A DNA stretch of 54,578 bases from a bacterium (lineage in GTDB: Bacteria > Chloroflexota > Dehalococcoidia > Tepidiformales > Tepidiformaceae), in the NCBI GenBank assembly GCA_003577245.1, contig QEVS01000013.1, positions 1 to 54,578 on the forward strand. The letters run 5' to 3'. This document shows, in pieces, positions 1-7,774 of this stretch. The position numbers were made by a program, and so were the translations under genes. The notes under the pieces are model-generated. The model had not been told where the DNA came from. It saw only the letters and a list, made by a program, of their open reading frames with translations, and made no database searches. Position 1 is the first letter of the stretch; every line of letters begins with the position of its first letter.

Positions 1-342
1 GAAGATGGTCTTGCCATCGAAACGGCCGTAGGGCGCCTTCTTGGGGTCCTTCTTGGAAGGGTCCCAGACCTGTCCGCCGGGGTTGGCCTTCTCCTGCAGT
101 TGCAGGATGTTCACATCCCAGTGCTGCGGGAAGCCGCCATAGGGCTTCGTTTCGACGTTGTTCCACCACATGAGCTCCTGCCCGGGCGAGAACGTCCACG
201 TGGACTTGCAGGCGTAGGTGCAGGTCTGGCAGGCAACGCAGCGATTGGTATTGAAGACCGCCGCGAACTGCCGCTTCGCCCCACCGTTTTCAAACCGGTA
301 GTCCATCTCCCGTCCGAGCTGCCAGTTGTAGACCTTTGCCAT
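1..342 (-). CDS. Type II DMSO-reductase-family iron-sulfur (beta) subunit, NarH/NxrB-like, partial
   Basis: This is the electron-transfer subunit expected to partner the molybdenum catalytic subunit encoded just upstream. The 114 visible residues begin MAKVYNWQLGR and include a ferredoxin-type cluster motif, C35-x2-C38-x2-C41-x3-C45 (CVACQTCTYAC), followed by TWTFSPGQE and MWWNNVETKPYGGFP, the usual start of NarH-type four-cluster subunits. The reading frame is open to the window edge, so the remaining clusters and the C-terminus lie outside. No signal peptide is visible; such subunits are normally exported with the Tat-bearing alpha subunit. Its ATG shares one base with the stop of the preceding 90-residue gene (TAATG), so the two are translationally coupled. 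The family is secure; whether the enzyme reduces nitrate, oxidises nitrite or uses another oxyanion cannot be told from this fragment. Confidence 0.9.
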   Translation of the reverse strand, partial: MAKVYNWQLGREMDYRFENGGAKRQFAAVFNTNRCVACQTCTYACKSTWTFSPGQELMWWNNVETKPYGGFPQHWDVNILQLQEKANPGGQVWDPSKKDPKKAPYGRFDGKTIF

Positions 343-614
343 TAGGAGACCTCCTGCGATTGGGCAGAGCCGAAGACTTCGTCAATGATCCGCTGCACGA
401 ACTCCTCGCCGCGGTTTTCGTAGATGACATTGGTGCCAGCGAAGAACTTCGATCGGAAGAGCTGCATCATCTTGTGGCGGGGGGTTCCCAGCAGGGCGTA
501 CTCCTCGATAAAGCAGCGCGCCATGAGCTCGTCCGCATCGACTCCCGGCTCAAGGGGGACCCGGGCGGCAACGAGCTCGTAGGGGTCATCGGCTTCGAAA
601 TGCTTTTCGGCCAT
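342..614 (-). CDS. Small conserved-looking protein between alpha and beta subunits of the Mo enzyme
   Basis: A 90-residue soluble protein encoded between the catalytic and iron-sulfur subunit genes, starting 2 bases after the alpha stop and overlapping the beta start by one base. The tight coupling indicates that it is a real operon member. It begins MAEKHFEADDPYELVAARVP and is acidic, with a helical central stretch (DELMARCFIEEYALLG) and a C-terminal IIDEVFGSAQSQEVS. It has a single cysteine and no metal-binding motif, signal peptide or membrane segment. I do not recognise the family. By position it could be an assembly chaperone or a small accessory subunit, but nothing in the sequence shows this. 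A longer frame upstream exists only as a shadow of the alpha gene. Confidence 0.75.
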   Translation of the reverse strand: MAEKHFEADDPYELVAARVPLEPGVDADELMARCFIEEYALLGTPRHKMMQLFRSKFFAGTNVIYENRGEEFVQRIIDEVFGSAQSQEVS

Positions 615-616
615 GG

Positions 617-3600
617 CTATGCGTTCTTCACTTTCACGATGTCGCCGGCGATGTAGGACTTCATGAAGTCGTTCTCGTTGCCGGGCGACATGCCATTGGT
701 TGCGGGCTTCCAGGCGCCCTTGCCGTCCAGGCCGCCATCCTCGGCCTTGGTGATCTTGACAAGCGTCTCCTTCGGCACCGTGTTGATGGCGTGGTTGTCG
801 GCCTCGCCACCGAAGATGAAGGCCTGGGCGACCTTGGCCTTGTGGAAGAGGGTGTCGGTCTGGTGCATGGGCATCGCCCAGTCCTTGGTGACGCTCTGGT
901 GGGAGCCGTAGCGGAAGCTGGACTGGTAGCCCGTGTCCTCGGAAGTCGCCCGCCCGTCGGCGCGGGTCTCGTGCGCTTTGACCGTCTTTTCGGTTGAGAT
1001 GAAGCCGCCGTGCTTGGTCATCAGCACGCCTGGCGGGTAGGCCGGGTTGAACTTCACGCGGAGCATCAGCCGCGCGACTTTGTAGTGGGGGTCTTCCTTC
1101 TTCCAGCCGATGTAGGGCCGGTCGGCGGGATTGGCGTCGACGTAGACGAAGTCGCCGTCCTTGAGACCGAGCTCGATGGCATCGGCAGGGTTCATGTGGA
1201 GCTGCTGGTCGCCGACGCCGGGGAGCCGCTTGTCTGCCCTGTAGGGGTCGGCGAAGTTGCTCGCCCAGAGCACGTTCCAGTCGGTGACGCCCCAGGAGGA
1301 GTGCACGGTGTGCCGCGTCTTGGGGGTGAGGAAGTAGAACCTGTAGCCCTGTTCCCAGAGCGGGTTCTTTGACTTCTTGGTCTCTGCCCACGAGAGCTTC
1401 ACATTCCGCACCGTGCGCCGCTCGGGGTCCATGTCGTCCCAGGGGATCCCGTAGTCGTTGGGCCGGATGAGGGGGTTGGTGCTCACGATCACGTTGGGCA
1501 GGTAGGGGGTGGCCTCGGGCCCTTCGCGGTGAACGATGAAGTTCTCGCCGTATTCGATAGCCTCAGGGATGTCGCAGTAGGAATTGAGGCGGCCGGTATC
1601 GGTATGGAAGGGGATGTTGTCGTGCACCTGCTCCCAGAACGGCACGCGAGGGTAGGTCCGGAAGAGCATGAGGGCAGCGCCCGGCTCGCCGAACTTGCCT
1701 TTCATGATGTCGTCCACCTTGTAGCCGCGAGTCGTACCCGAGGAGTCGAGGAGGCGCTGGAGGTAGATGTCGGCCCGGCCTTCGAGGGCGAACTTCCAGT
1801 AGTCGGCCATCTTCTTGTCGCCGATGAGGTCACCGAGCGCCTTTGCGGCGCCGGCCATGATTGAGATGTCGTCCTTGGTGTCGTAGATGGGCTTGAGGCC
1901 GCCCTTCCAGATCTGGAGGAAGGGGTTCGAGCAAGCGCCGGTGACTTCGACCTGCTGGAACTCAAGCCATGAGTTCGCGGGCAGGACGAAGTCTGAGTAT
2001 TCGCAGGTGGACGTCATTTCGATGTCCTGGGTGACGATCATGTCGATTCGCGGCAGGACGTTGAAGAGGACTCCATAGGCCCACTTGGCGTTGTTGATGA
2101 TGTTCACGTTGGTGGTCCACTGCACCTTGGTGGGGGTGGGCATGTGGGTCTTGCCGGTGAACACCTTGCGTCCCGCCTTCGGGGTGTCAACGATGAGGGC
2201 CTGGTCGCCGTGGTCCCAGTAGGCGGGCTCTTCGTCCTTGGTGTAGGCGTGGGCGTGGATGGACTTGCCGTCGGCCGAAGCGTCGAGGTTCATCTCGAAG
2301 GGGTCTTCGGCGATCCAGCCCTTAAAGCCGGGGCCGGTTTCGGGTGAGCCCTGGAAGAGCGCGGCCTTGTAGTTGCCGGCCCAGGTGTGGCAGCCGGCGC
2401 CGGGCGTGCCGATGTTCCCGGTCAGCATGAGGGGGAGGTAGGTCGCGCGGTTATGGAGGGTGGCGTGGAACCAGTGGTTAATGCCTTCGCCCACGTGGAT
2501 TGCCACCGGCTTGATGGTGGCGATGTCGTTCGTGAGGCGCTCAATCAGCTCCTTTGGCGAACCCGTGATTTCGGCGACGGTATCAAGGTCGTAGTCCTTG
2601 AGGTGTTCGCGGTAGGCCTGCCAGAGGGTGAGGACTTCGACCTGCTTCCCGTCCTTGAGGGTGGCCGTGCCCTTGTACTCGAGGTCGGGGTCGATCCCCT
2701 TCGCGACCAGCTTTGCACCGACGTCGTCGCGCGTGACGGGCTTCAGTGACTTCGTCTTCGCGTCAAAGACAACGTAGTCGCCCAGTTTCTCGTACTGGGG
2801 CTTCGTGAGTCCCTGCACCTTGAAGCTGGGACCATCGGTAGCGAGGCCAAGGGCGTAGTTGGGGAACACGTCCCCGGCGCTCAGGCGCTTGAGGTTGTCG
2901 GCGCGGATGAGAAGCGGGAAGTCGGTGAACTGCTTGACGAAGGCCGCATCGTAGAGGTTGCGGTCCATGAGGAGCTTGGTGATCCCGAGGAAGATTGCCG
3001 TGTCGCTGAGGCCGGGCCGGACGGGAATCCAGTAGTCGGCCTTGGTCGCGGGCGGGCTGTATTCGGGCGTGATGGTCACGATCTTGCCGCCGCGCTCCAT
3101 GATCTCCACGTAGAAGTGGGCATCAGCCATCTTGTTTTCGATCAGGTTCTTGCCGACGCCGATGTGGAGCTTGGCGTGCCGGAGCTCGTTGAAGTCGGTA
3201 TCGGAAGTCTGGAGCCCATGAACGAAGGGATGGCCGGGCGCCTGGTCGCCGTGCCAGGTGTAGTTGGACCAGTTGCGGCCGCCCTTGGCGTTTTCGTGAT
3301 CGACGCCGCGGACGTGTACGTCGAGCATCGCCATTGTGTTAGACAGGCGGTACATGCCGTACTTGCCGAGCACGCCCAGGAGGCCCATGCCGCCGCGGAA
3401 CTTCATGGTGCGGGTGCCGGCGCCTTCCATGGCATCGACCATTTCGGGCTGGTAGCCCTCTTCGAGAAGGATCTTCTTGCCTGCTTCGCCCGAATAGCGC
3501 TTGGCGATGGCAACGAGCCCCTTGGCGGCATAGCTGAAGGCATCGTCCCAGCCGACCTTCACGAAGGTATCGGTGCCGCGGGAATCGAACTTGTACCTGG

Positions 3601-4069
3601 TGCGATTGGCCTTGTCGAGCCCGGGGAAGCCATCGTCTGCCCATTGCTTCCAGCCTGCGCGGATCATCGGTCCCTTCAGGCGGTAGGGACCATAGATGCG
3701 GCGGGTGAGGGTGGCGCCTTTGTTGCAGCCGCGGGGGTTCCAGTGGTCGGAAGCGTGGTTTCCGTAGAGGTCGCCCGTCCTTGCCCCGTCGTAGTTCTGC
3801 TCAATGCGGATGGCGACGCCGTTGCGCACAAAGGCGCGAAGGCGGCAATTGTGGGTGCAGTTGGGAGCGCACACGAAGGTGAAGCTGCTGTCGTAGGCGT
3901 ACTGGTCGCGATAGATCTTCTCCCAGCCCCGGCCGGGGTAGGTCTTGAGCGGGTTGTCGATCCCCGGGGCGGGCTGCAGGAAGGCCATCTGGGTCTCAAG
4001 GTAGACAGCCGTCCCTGCCGCCGCCGCGGCGCCTCCCAGCTTAAGGAATCCTCTCCGGTTCATTGCCAT
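617..4069 (-). CDS. Tat-exported molybdopterin oxidoreductase catalytic subunit (periplasmic-type NarG/NxrA-like)
   Basis: A 1150-residue catalytic subunit of a type II DMSO-reductase-family enzyme, binding bis-MGD molybdenum. It opens with a twin-arginine signal (NRRGFLKLGG at 4-13, then an Ala-rich segment), so the active site should face outside the membrane, unlike cytoplasmic NarG. The FS0 cluster site is C67-x3-C71-x3-C75-x39-C115, with Cys at the first position where classical NarG has His. The HGDQAPGHP segment offers Asp275 as a candidate Mo ligand, by analogy with type II enzymes. Length, Tat signal and segments such as GKNLIENKMADAHF and TPEYSPPATKADYW recall periplasmic nitrite oxidoreductases and nitrate reductases. 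The start is preceded by AGGAGG with an 8-base spacer. Family confidence is high; the physiological direction and substrate are inference. Confidence 0.93.
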   Translation of the reverse strand: MAMNRRGFLKLGGAAAAAGTAVYLETQMAFLQPAPGIDNPLKTYPGRGWEKIYRDQYAYDSSFTFVCAPNCTHNCRLRAFVRNGVAIRIEQNYDGARTGDLYGNHASDHWNPRGCNKGATLTRRIYGPYRLKGPMIRAGWKQWADDGFPGLDKANRTRYKFDSRGTDTFVKVGWDDAFSYAAKGLVAIAKRYSGEAGKKILLEEGYQPEMVDAMEGAGTRTMKFRGGMGLLGVLGKYGMYRLSNTMAMLDVHVRGVDHENAKGGRNWSNYTWHGDQAPGHPFVHGLQTSDTDFNELRHAKLHIGVGKNLIENKMADAHFYVEIMERGGKIVTITPEYSPPATKADYWIPVRPGLSDTAIFLGITKLLMDRNLYDAAFVKQFTDFPLLIRADNLKRLSAGDVFPNYALGLATDGPSFKVQGLTKPQYEKLGDYVVFDAKTKSLKPVTRDDVGAKLVAKGIDPDLEYKGTATLKDGKQVEVLTLWQAYREHLKDYDLDTVAEITGSPKELIERLTNDIATIKPVAIHVGEGINHWFHATLHNRATYLPLMLTGNIGTPGAGCHTWAGNYKAALFQGSPETGPGFKGWIAEDPFEMNLDASADGKSIHAHAYTKDEEPAYWDHGDQALIVDTPKAGRKVFTGKTHMPTPTKVQWTTNVNIINNAKWAYGVLFNVLPRIDMIVTQDIEMTSTCEYSDFVLPANSWLEFQQVEVTGACSNPFLQIWKGGLKPIYDTKDDISIMAGAAKALGDLIGDKKMADYWKFALEGRADIYLQRLLDSSGTTRGYKVDDIMKGKFGEPGAALMLFRTYPRVPFWEQVHDNIPFHTDTGRLNSYCDIPEAIEYGENFIVHREGPEATPYLPNVIVSTNPLIRPNDYGIPWDDMDPERRTVRNVKLSWAETKKSKNPLWEQGYRFYFLTPKTRHTVHSSWGVTDWNVLWASNFADPYRADKRLPGVGDQQLHMNPADAIELGLKDGDFVYVDANPADRPYIGWKKEDPHYKVARLMLRVKFNPAYPPGVLMTKHGGFISTEKTVKAHETRADGRATSEDTGYQSSFRYGSHQSVTKDWAMPMHQTDTLFHKAKVAQAFIFGGEADNHAINTVPKETLVKITKAEDGGLDGKGAWKPATNGMSPGNENDFMKSYIAGDIVKVKNA

Positions 4070-4091
4070 AGCGCGTTCCTCCTGGTGTCCA

Positions 4092-5132
4092 TTAGCGCGG
4101 GCCCACGAGCGCCGCGCAGGGGCGGCAGCGTGGGCCTGTTTCCGTGGTTACTTCCCGCCCATCGGAGACTTCCTCTCCGCAGGATGTGCAGGTGACTCTC
4201 CTCCGGGGCGGGCCGGGGAGATCGAACTGGCCGGGCGCAAACCTTACGGTCTGAACCTCGAAGAGCTCGGCCGGACTCATCGAGAGATACGCGAGCTTCT
4301 GCTGCTCGTGCCGGTCGCCGGTGCTGGCATGGCCCGACCCAAGGTCGCGCAGGCCGGCCTTCGTGGCCACGCGCACTGCCTCTCCTGACCACTGGTCGAA
4401 GAACGTGGCGGCGAGCTTGCCGTAGTCCAGGAGGTGAAGCGTGCGCTTGCCCGGGCGGCAGCCGGTGACGGCCTGGATGGCGTCGACGGCGCAGCGGTCG
4501 GTTTCGACGGCTACTATGAGCCGTTTCTTGCGGTCTGGCAGGTCAAGGCCGAGAAGGGCTCCGCCGTGCATCGCAAGCCGGGTGCCCAGCACGAGCCCGG
4601 CGCAGAGGTGGCCCCCGTGGAGATCCCTGGCCGCGCGCAGGGCGTGGTCCAGGTCGCGGTCAACGGGAAGAAGGGCGCGAAGTGGCTCAACCGCGGCAGC
4701 GGCGTCGCTGTCGACCGTCTCGAGCGCCCAGCGGCCGATGATCTCCTCGCCCGGGGCCGGCTCAAGGAGCTGCGAGAGGAGAGTGGGAAAGGGCTCATGG
4801 GAGTGGGTTTCAAAGAGGACGAGGTCGATTCCGCGAGGGAGAGCATCGAGGAGCTCGCGGGGAGAGGCATCGCCGGGGGGCACGGTTACCTGAAGGCGGC
4901 CGGGGGCGCGGATCACCATCGCGGAGGGTCCGCGGCGCCAGGCACGCCCGGAGGCCTTGCCGGGCAGGTCAAGCTCGTGGTGGGTGCGCTTCAGGTAGGC
5001 GACTCGAACGCCCTGTGGTTCGAGAGCGGCGATGAGGCGTTCACACATGGAGGTCTTTCCCGAACGGGAGGGACCGCGGACGCAAACGACCGCCGGGCCG
5101 AGGTAAGCTTCCGGGTTGTTCAGGGACTCCAC
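4092..5132 (-). CDS. mobB: MobB-FmdE-zinc ribbon fusion protein (molybdopterin cofactor maturation)
   Basis: First gene of the molybdoenzyme operon, 346 residues from a GTG start. Residues about 10-150 form a MobB-type P-loop domain (GPSRSGKTS at 20-28, later DLVLFETHSHE). Known MobB proteins bind GTP and assist conversion of Mo-molybdopterin to its guanine dinucleotide form, which the following enzyme needs. Residues about 160-270 match the FmdE family: HGGHLCAGLVLGTRLA, then ETDRCAVDAIQAVTGCRPGK and HLLDYGKLAATF. The last 40 residues carry a zinc ribbon (CTSCGEE...CRPC). FmdE is often found next to Mo/W enzymes, but its job is not settled. The three-domain fusion directly ahead of the catalytic subunit suggests a dedicated cofactor-loading factor (inference). 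Confidence 0.85.
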   Translation of the reverse strand: MESLNNPEAYLGPAVVCVRGPSRSGKTSMCERLIAALEPQGVRVAYLKRTHHELDLPGKASGRAWRRGPSAMVIRAPGRLQVTVPPGDASPRELLDALPRGIDLVLFETHSHEPFPTLLSQLLEPAPGEEIIGRWALETVDSDAAAAVEPLRALLPVDRDLDHALRAARDLHGGHLCAGLVLGTRLAMHGGALLGLDLPDRKKRLIVAVETDRCAVDAIQAVTGCRPGKRTLHLLDYGKLAATFFDQWSGEAVRVATKAGLRDLGSGHASTGDRHEQQKLAYLSMSPAELFEVQTVRFAPGQFDLPGPPRRRVTCTSCGEEVSDGREVTTETGPRCRPCAALVGPR

Positions 5133-5462
5133 GCTTTCGTATCTCTACAAGAACTTTGATGGCGACGGCGGCTTTCGGATGTGATCTAAGTCATGATCGC
5201 GGTGGTACCCAAGTGGTGCAAATTGATTCCGGATATAGAATACCCACGTCTGCAAGACCCTCTTACCGGGGATGAATGCTTAATGCCGGAGCTGGCTGGC
5301 GCCAGGCGGAGCGAGGAGCAACGCCGCACGGCGTGTCTGGTTGAAGCTGGGGCATAGTTAAGACAGCTTTGCGCTTGTGAGCAAATTCACCAACTGTCTA
5401 TATTCCCGGCGAGGTCCGCGGGTGATCGCCGGGTGCGGGCGCATCGGGCATACTTGAATGGC
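5133..5462. promoter_or_regulatory. Divergent regulatory region between Mo-enzyme operon and CRP/FNR regulator
   Basis: A 330-base non-coding gap separating two divergently transcribed units. It contains TGTGA-N6-TCATG at 5180-5195 (listed separately), an isolated FNR-like half-site TTGAT at 5223-5227 followed by the AT-rich GGATATAGAATACC, and a CATACT hexamer at 5449-5454, 8 bases before the regulator ATG, consistent with a leaderless transcript. No ORF here resembles a protein on either strand, and I see no tRNA or structured RNA signature. Confidence 0.6.
5180..5195. promoter_or_regulatory. Candidate CRP/FNR-family operator TGTGA-N6-TCATG
   Basis: The bases TGTGATCTAAGTCATG match the CRP-type palindrome TGTGA-N6-TCACA except in the last two positions. 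The site lies 48 bases upstream of the MobB-FmdE GTG start and inside the gap shared with a CRP/FNR-family regulator gene, so it is a natural candidate for control of the operon. It also contains two TGATC direct repeats 12 bases apart. The regulator's recognition helix has an FNR-like E-x-x-S-R pattern, which would predict TTGAT-type half-sites, so the fit is imperfect. Confidence 0.4.
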
Positions 5463-6149
5463 ATGGTTCGACCGCCCGACCTGGCCGATGTCCGCCGCAT
5501 CGGATTCTTCAGCCCGCTGGCTGAAGACGACGCCGGCCGCGTGGCGCGGCGGCTTATTGCCCGCCGCTACGGGAGCCGCGAATTCATCATTGTGGAGGGG
5601 GAACGCCCGGCCGGGTTCTACGTCCTGCGCTCGGGGAAGGCGCGCATCTTCCGCACAGCCCCCGATGGACGCGAGCAGACTTTCCGGCTGGTTAGCCCCG
5701 GGGATACGTTCGCGGAGGTGCCGGTATTCGATGAAGGGCCGAATCCCGCGACCGTGGAGGCGATCGAGGAGAGCGAAGCGATCCTGGTGCCAACCGCGGT
5801 CCTTGACGATGTCATGCGCGAGCACCCGGAGGTTGCACATCTCATCCTCAGGCACTTCTCGGCGCGGTTGAGGTCGTTCACGGAGCTCGTAGAGCAGATA
5901 AGCCTGCAAACCGTGCAGGGCCGCATAGCGCGGTACCTCTACCAGCTCGCCAGAGAAGAAGGCGTGCGCACGACCGAGGGGATCGTTGTCCCCCGGGAGA
6001 TCACCCAGCAGGACCTTGCCTCTCTTGTTGGATCAGTGCGGGAGGTGGTAAGCCGCACCCTGAAGGTGATGGAGGAAGACGGCATCGTCCAGGTGAGGCG
6101 GAAGGACATCGTGATTTGCGACGTGAGGTCGCTCAGCCAGCTCTTGTGA
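5463..6149 (+). CDS. CRP/FNR-family transcriptional regulator
   Basis: A 228-residue regulator with an N-terminal cyclic-nucleotide-binding-type beta barrel (residues about 10-120; FIIVEGERPAGFYVLRSGKARI, SPGDTFAEVPVF), a dimerisation helix (FSARLRSFTELVEQISLQTV) and a C-terminal winged helix. The recognition helix reads GSVREVVSRTL; the E-x-x-S-R signature is shared with FNR/DNR-type regulators. No cysteine cluster is present, so it is not an iron-sulfur oxygen sensor of the FNR kind; a DNR/NnrR-like (heme/NO) or other ligand mode is possible. A GTG at 5433 would add 10 residues; I prefer the ATG because CATACT lies 8 bases ahead of it. It is divergent from the molybdoenzyme operon and its 3' end overlaps the convergent DUF59 gene by 17 bases, both plausible targets. 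Confidence 0.9.
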   Translation: MVRPPDLADVRRIGFFSPLAEDDAGRVARRLIARRYGSREFIIVEGERPAGFYVLRSGKARIFRTAPDGREQTFRLVSPGDTFAEVPVFDEGPNPATVEAIEESEAILVPTAVLDDVMREHPEVAHLILRHFSARLRSFTELVEQISLQTVQGRIARYLYQLAREEGVRTTEGIVVPREITQQDLASLVGSVREVVSRTLKVMEEDGIVQVRRKDIVICDVRSLSQLL

Positions 6150-6453
6150 CGGCACGTGGAGGCGCTCCCAGCCACTCGCGGGCGCGGTCGTCTGCCATGT
6201 CGATATGCCAGGGCGGGTCGTAGACGGGAAGCACCACCACGTCGGCATCAGGGAACTGGTAGCTGATAGCGGTCTGGGCGGAGTCGAGCATGGCTTCGGC
6301 CATGGGGCACATGGTCGAGGTCATGGTCATCATGACGGTGACCCTCTCCCCCTCGATGTTGATGTCATAGACGAGTCCAAGCGAGACAAGGTCAACGCCC
6401 AGCTCAGGGTCGTAGACGCGGCTAAGCACGCGAGCGATCTCAGCGGGTTTCAT
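6133..6453 (-). CDS. DUF59 / MIP18-family metal-sulfur cluster assembly protein
   Basis: A 106-residue protein of the DUF59 (SufT/PaaD/MIP18) family, which takes part in iron-sulfur cluster maturation. The hallmark N-terminus MKPAEIARVLSRVYDPELGVDLVSLGLVYDI is present, as is the central MTMTSTMCPMAEAMLDSAQ with the conserved cysteine. The C-terminal VVVLPVYDPPWHIDMADD resembles the PaaD-like branch. It is the last gene of a three-gene minus-strand operon and overlaps the membrane-protein gene before it by 14 bases. Its partners suggest maturation of a redox metalloprotein, possibly that membrane protein or the nearby molybdoenzyme (inference). Confidence 0.9.
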   Translation of the reverse strand: MKPAEIARVLSRVYDPELGVDLVSLGLVYDINIEGERVTVMMTMTSTMCPMAEAMLDSAQTAISYQFPDADVVVLPVYDPPWHIDMADDRAREWLGAPPRAVTRAG

Positions 6454-7774
6454 TTGGCACCGTCCTGTTCACGGGTATTGGGGCCGCGGCCCGGCGCGCC
6501 TTTTTCGGCAAGAACATGTAGAGCATGGTGGCGGCATGAGCGGTCCCGACAGCGGCAAGCAGCAGCCCGCCCGCCCGCCAGAGGCCGATGTTGCCCGAGA
6601 CACCGGCAAGGGCGAGCACGAGCGCGGCCAGGCCGTTGAGCGCCAGCACGGCCGTGGCGGCGCCTTCGCTGTAGATTTCCGAGGCCACCGGCACCGGCTC
6701 GCGCCCGACGAGCGGCCGGTAACGATGGAACCAGATGAGAAACGAAAGGATCTTGTAGCTGTTGCCCACGAGGGTAGAGCCGAGCCAGCCGAGCATCCCC
6801 AGGGCGGCATAGGACAGGAGCCACCGTGCCGGCTCGCCATCGGGCGTGAGCGGCGTGCCTGCCGAGGCAGCCAGGCCGAACGGGATGACTGCAGCAAGGA
6901 AGAAGAGCGATGCGTAGGTTGCCCTGCCCTGGATATCGACACGCCGTTTGGAGCGGCTCCTCATCAGGAGCACCTGGTCTATCCCCCAGAGCGCGGGGCC
7001 GAGTGCGAGAAGAGCGGCCAGCACGACCCTTGCCTCCACAGGCGGATCGAACAGCATCGCTGAGCCAAAGAGCGCGGTTGCAGCCCCTGTTATGGCGAGC
7101 ACGGCCCAGCCGAAACGCGGCTTCGCCCGGTTGATGACGTTGAACATCGGTATGAGCTGATAGCCAACTCCCATCAGGGTCAGAGCAAGCCAGCCCACGA
7201 GCCCCAGGTGGGCGTGGGCAGAGAGGCGGCCGAGCGTTATCCCGAACCAGGCGTGTTCGGGCTGGAGTGCCCCGACGTAGGTAAGGCCAAAGCTCATGGC
7301 GAGCACAAGGAAGGCGGTCGAGGCGGTCACAAAGGCCCGGGGATGGCTCCACGACTTTCCCCGCGCAAGGGCGACTGAGATGTTCAGGGCAAAGAGCAGG
7401 AGCGAAATGTAGAGGCCAGCTCCGGCAACGCCCATCCACCTGACGTCCCATTCCCAGAGCGACCAGATGAAGAGGGCGATGGAGGCCACGTGCAGGTACA
7501 GCTGTACCCTGGTGAGCCTGACCGAAAGCAGATCGCCTCCCATGACGACGGGGCTGAGCTGGTAGGTAGCGCCCATGATGCTGGTGGTGAGCCATCCGAT
7601 GACGACGCCGTGAGTGGCAGCCACATTGCGAGGCAGATTGACGGCCACGAAGGAGTCGCTATTGGCACCGGCGATGAGCAGGCCGGCCGCAACCAGCCCC
7701 AGGGGTGCGACCAGGAAGAACGGGGCGATGACCCCCAGCGCCGGGCTGCGCGCCGCGGCCACGCCGGCCGTCAT
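6440..7774 (-). CDS. Polytopic heme-copper-oxidase-like membrane protein (subunit I / NnrS-like)
   Basis: A 444-residue integral membrane protein with about 12 hydrophobic helices. Conserved-looking histidines sit in membrane segments: H55 in AATHGVVIGW, H187 and H189 in SAHAHLGLVGW, and a late GTAHAATMLYM. Repeated 'H-G/L-x-x-GW' segments, each followed by GATYQL or GVGYQL, look like an internal duplication and recall heme-copper oxidase subunit I or NnrS proteins. The complete six-histidine pattern of a functional oxidase is not evident, so catalytic activity is doubtful. Its ATG overlaps the DUF2249 stop (ATGA), and the operon also contains a DUF59 protein. DUF2249, DUF59 and NnrS-like proteins recur in denitrification and NO-response loci, so a role there is plausible. 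Confidence 0.6.
   Translation of the reverse strand: MTAGVAAARSPALGVIAPFFLVAPLGLVAAGLLIAGANSDSFVAVNLPRNVAATHGVVIGWLTTSIMGATYQLSPVVMGGDLLSVRLTRVQLYLHVASIALFIWSLWEWDVRWMGVAGAGLYISLLLFALNISVALARGKSWSHPRAFVTASTAFLVLAMSFGLTYVGALQPEHAWFGITLGRLSAHAHLGLVGWLALTLMGVGYQLIPMFNVINRAKPRFGWAVLAITGAATALFGSAMLFDPPVEARVVLAALLALGPALWGIDQVLLMRSRSKRRVDIQGRATYASLFFLAAVIPFGLAASAGTPLTPDGEPARWLLSYAALGMLGWLGSTLVGNSYKILSFLIWFHRYRPLVGREPVPVASEIYSEGAATAVLALNGLAALVLALAGVSGNIGLWRAGGLLLAAVGTAHAATMLYMFLPKKARRAAAPIPVNRTVPNETR

Noticed and set aside
3116..4195. 359-codon plus-strand frame over the 5' part of the Mo subunit gene
   Set aside because: Shadow of a gene with clear Tat and Fe-S motifs.
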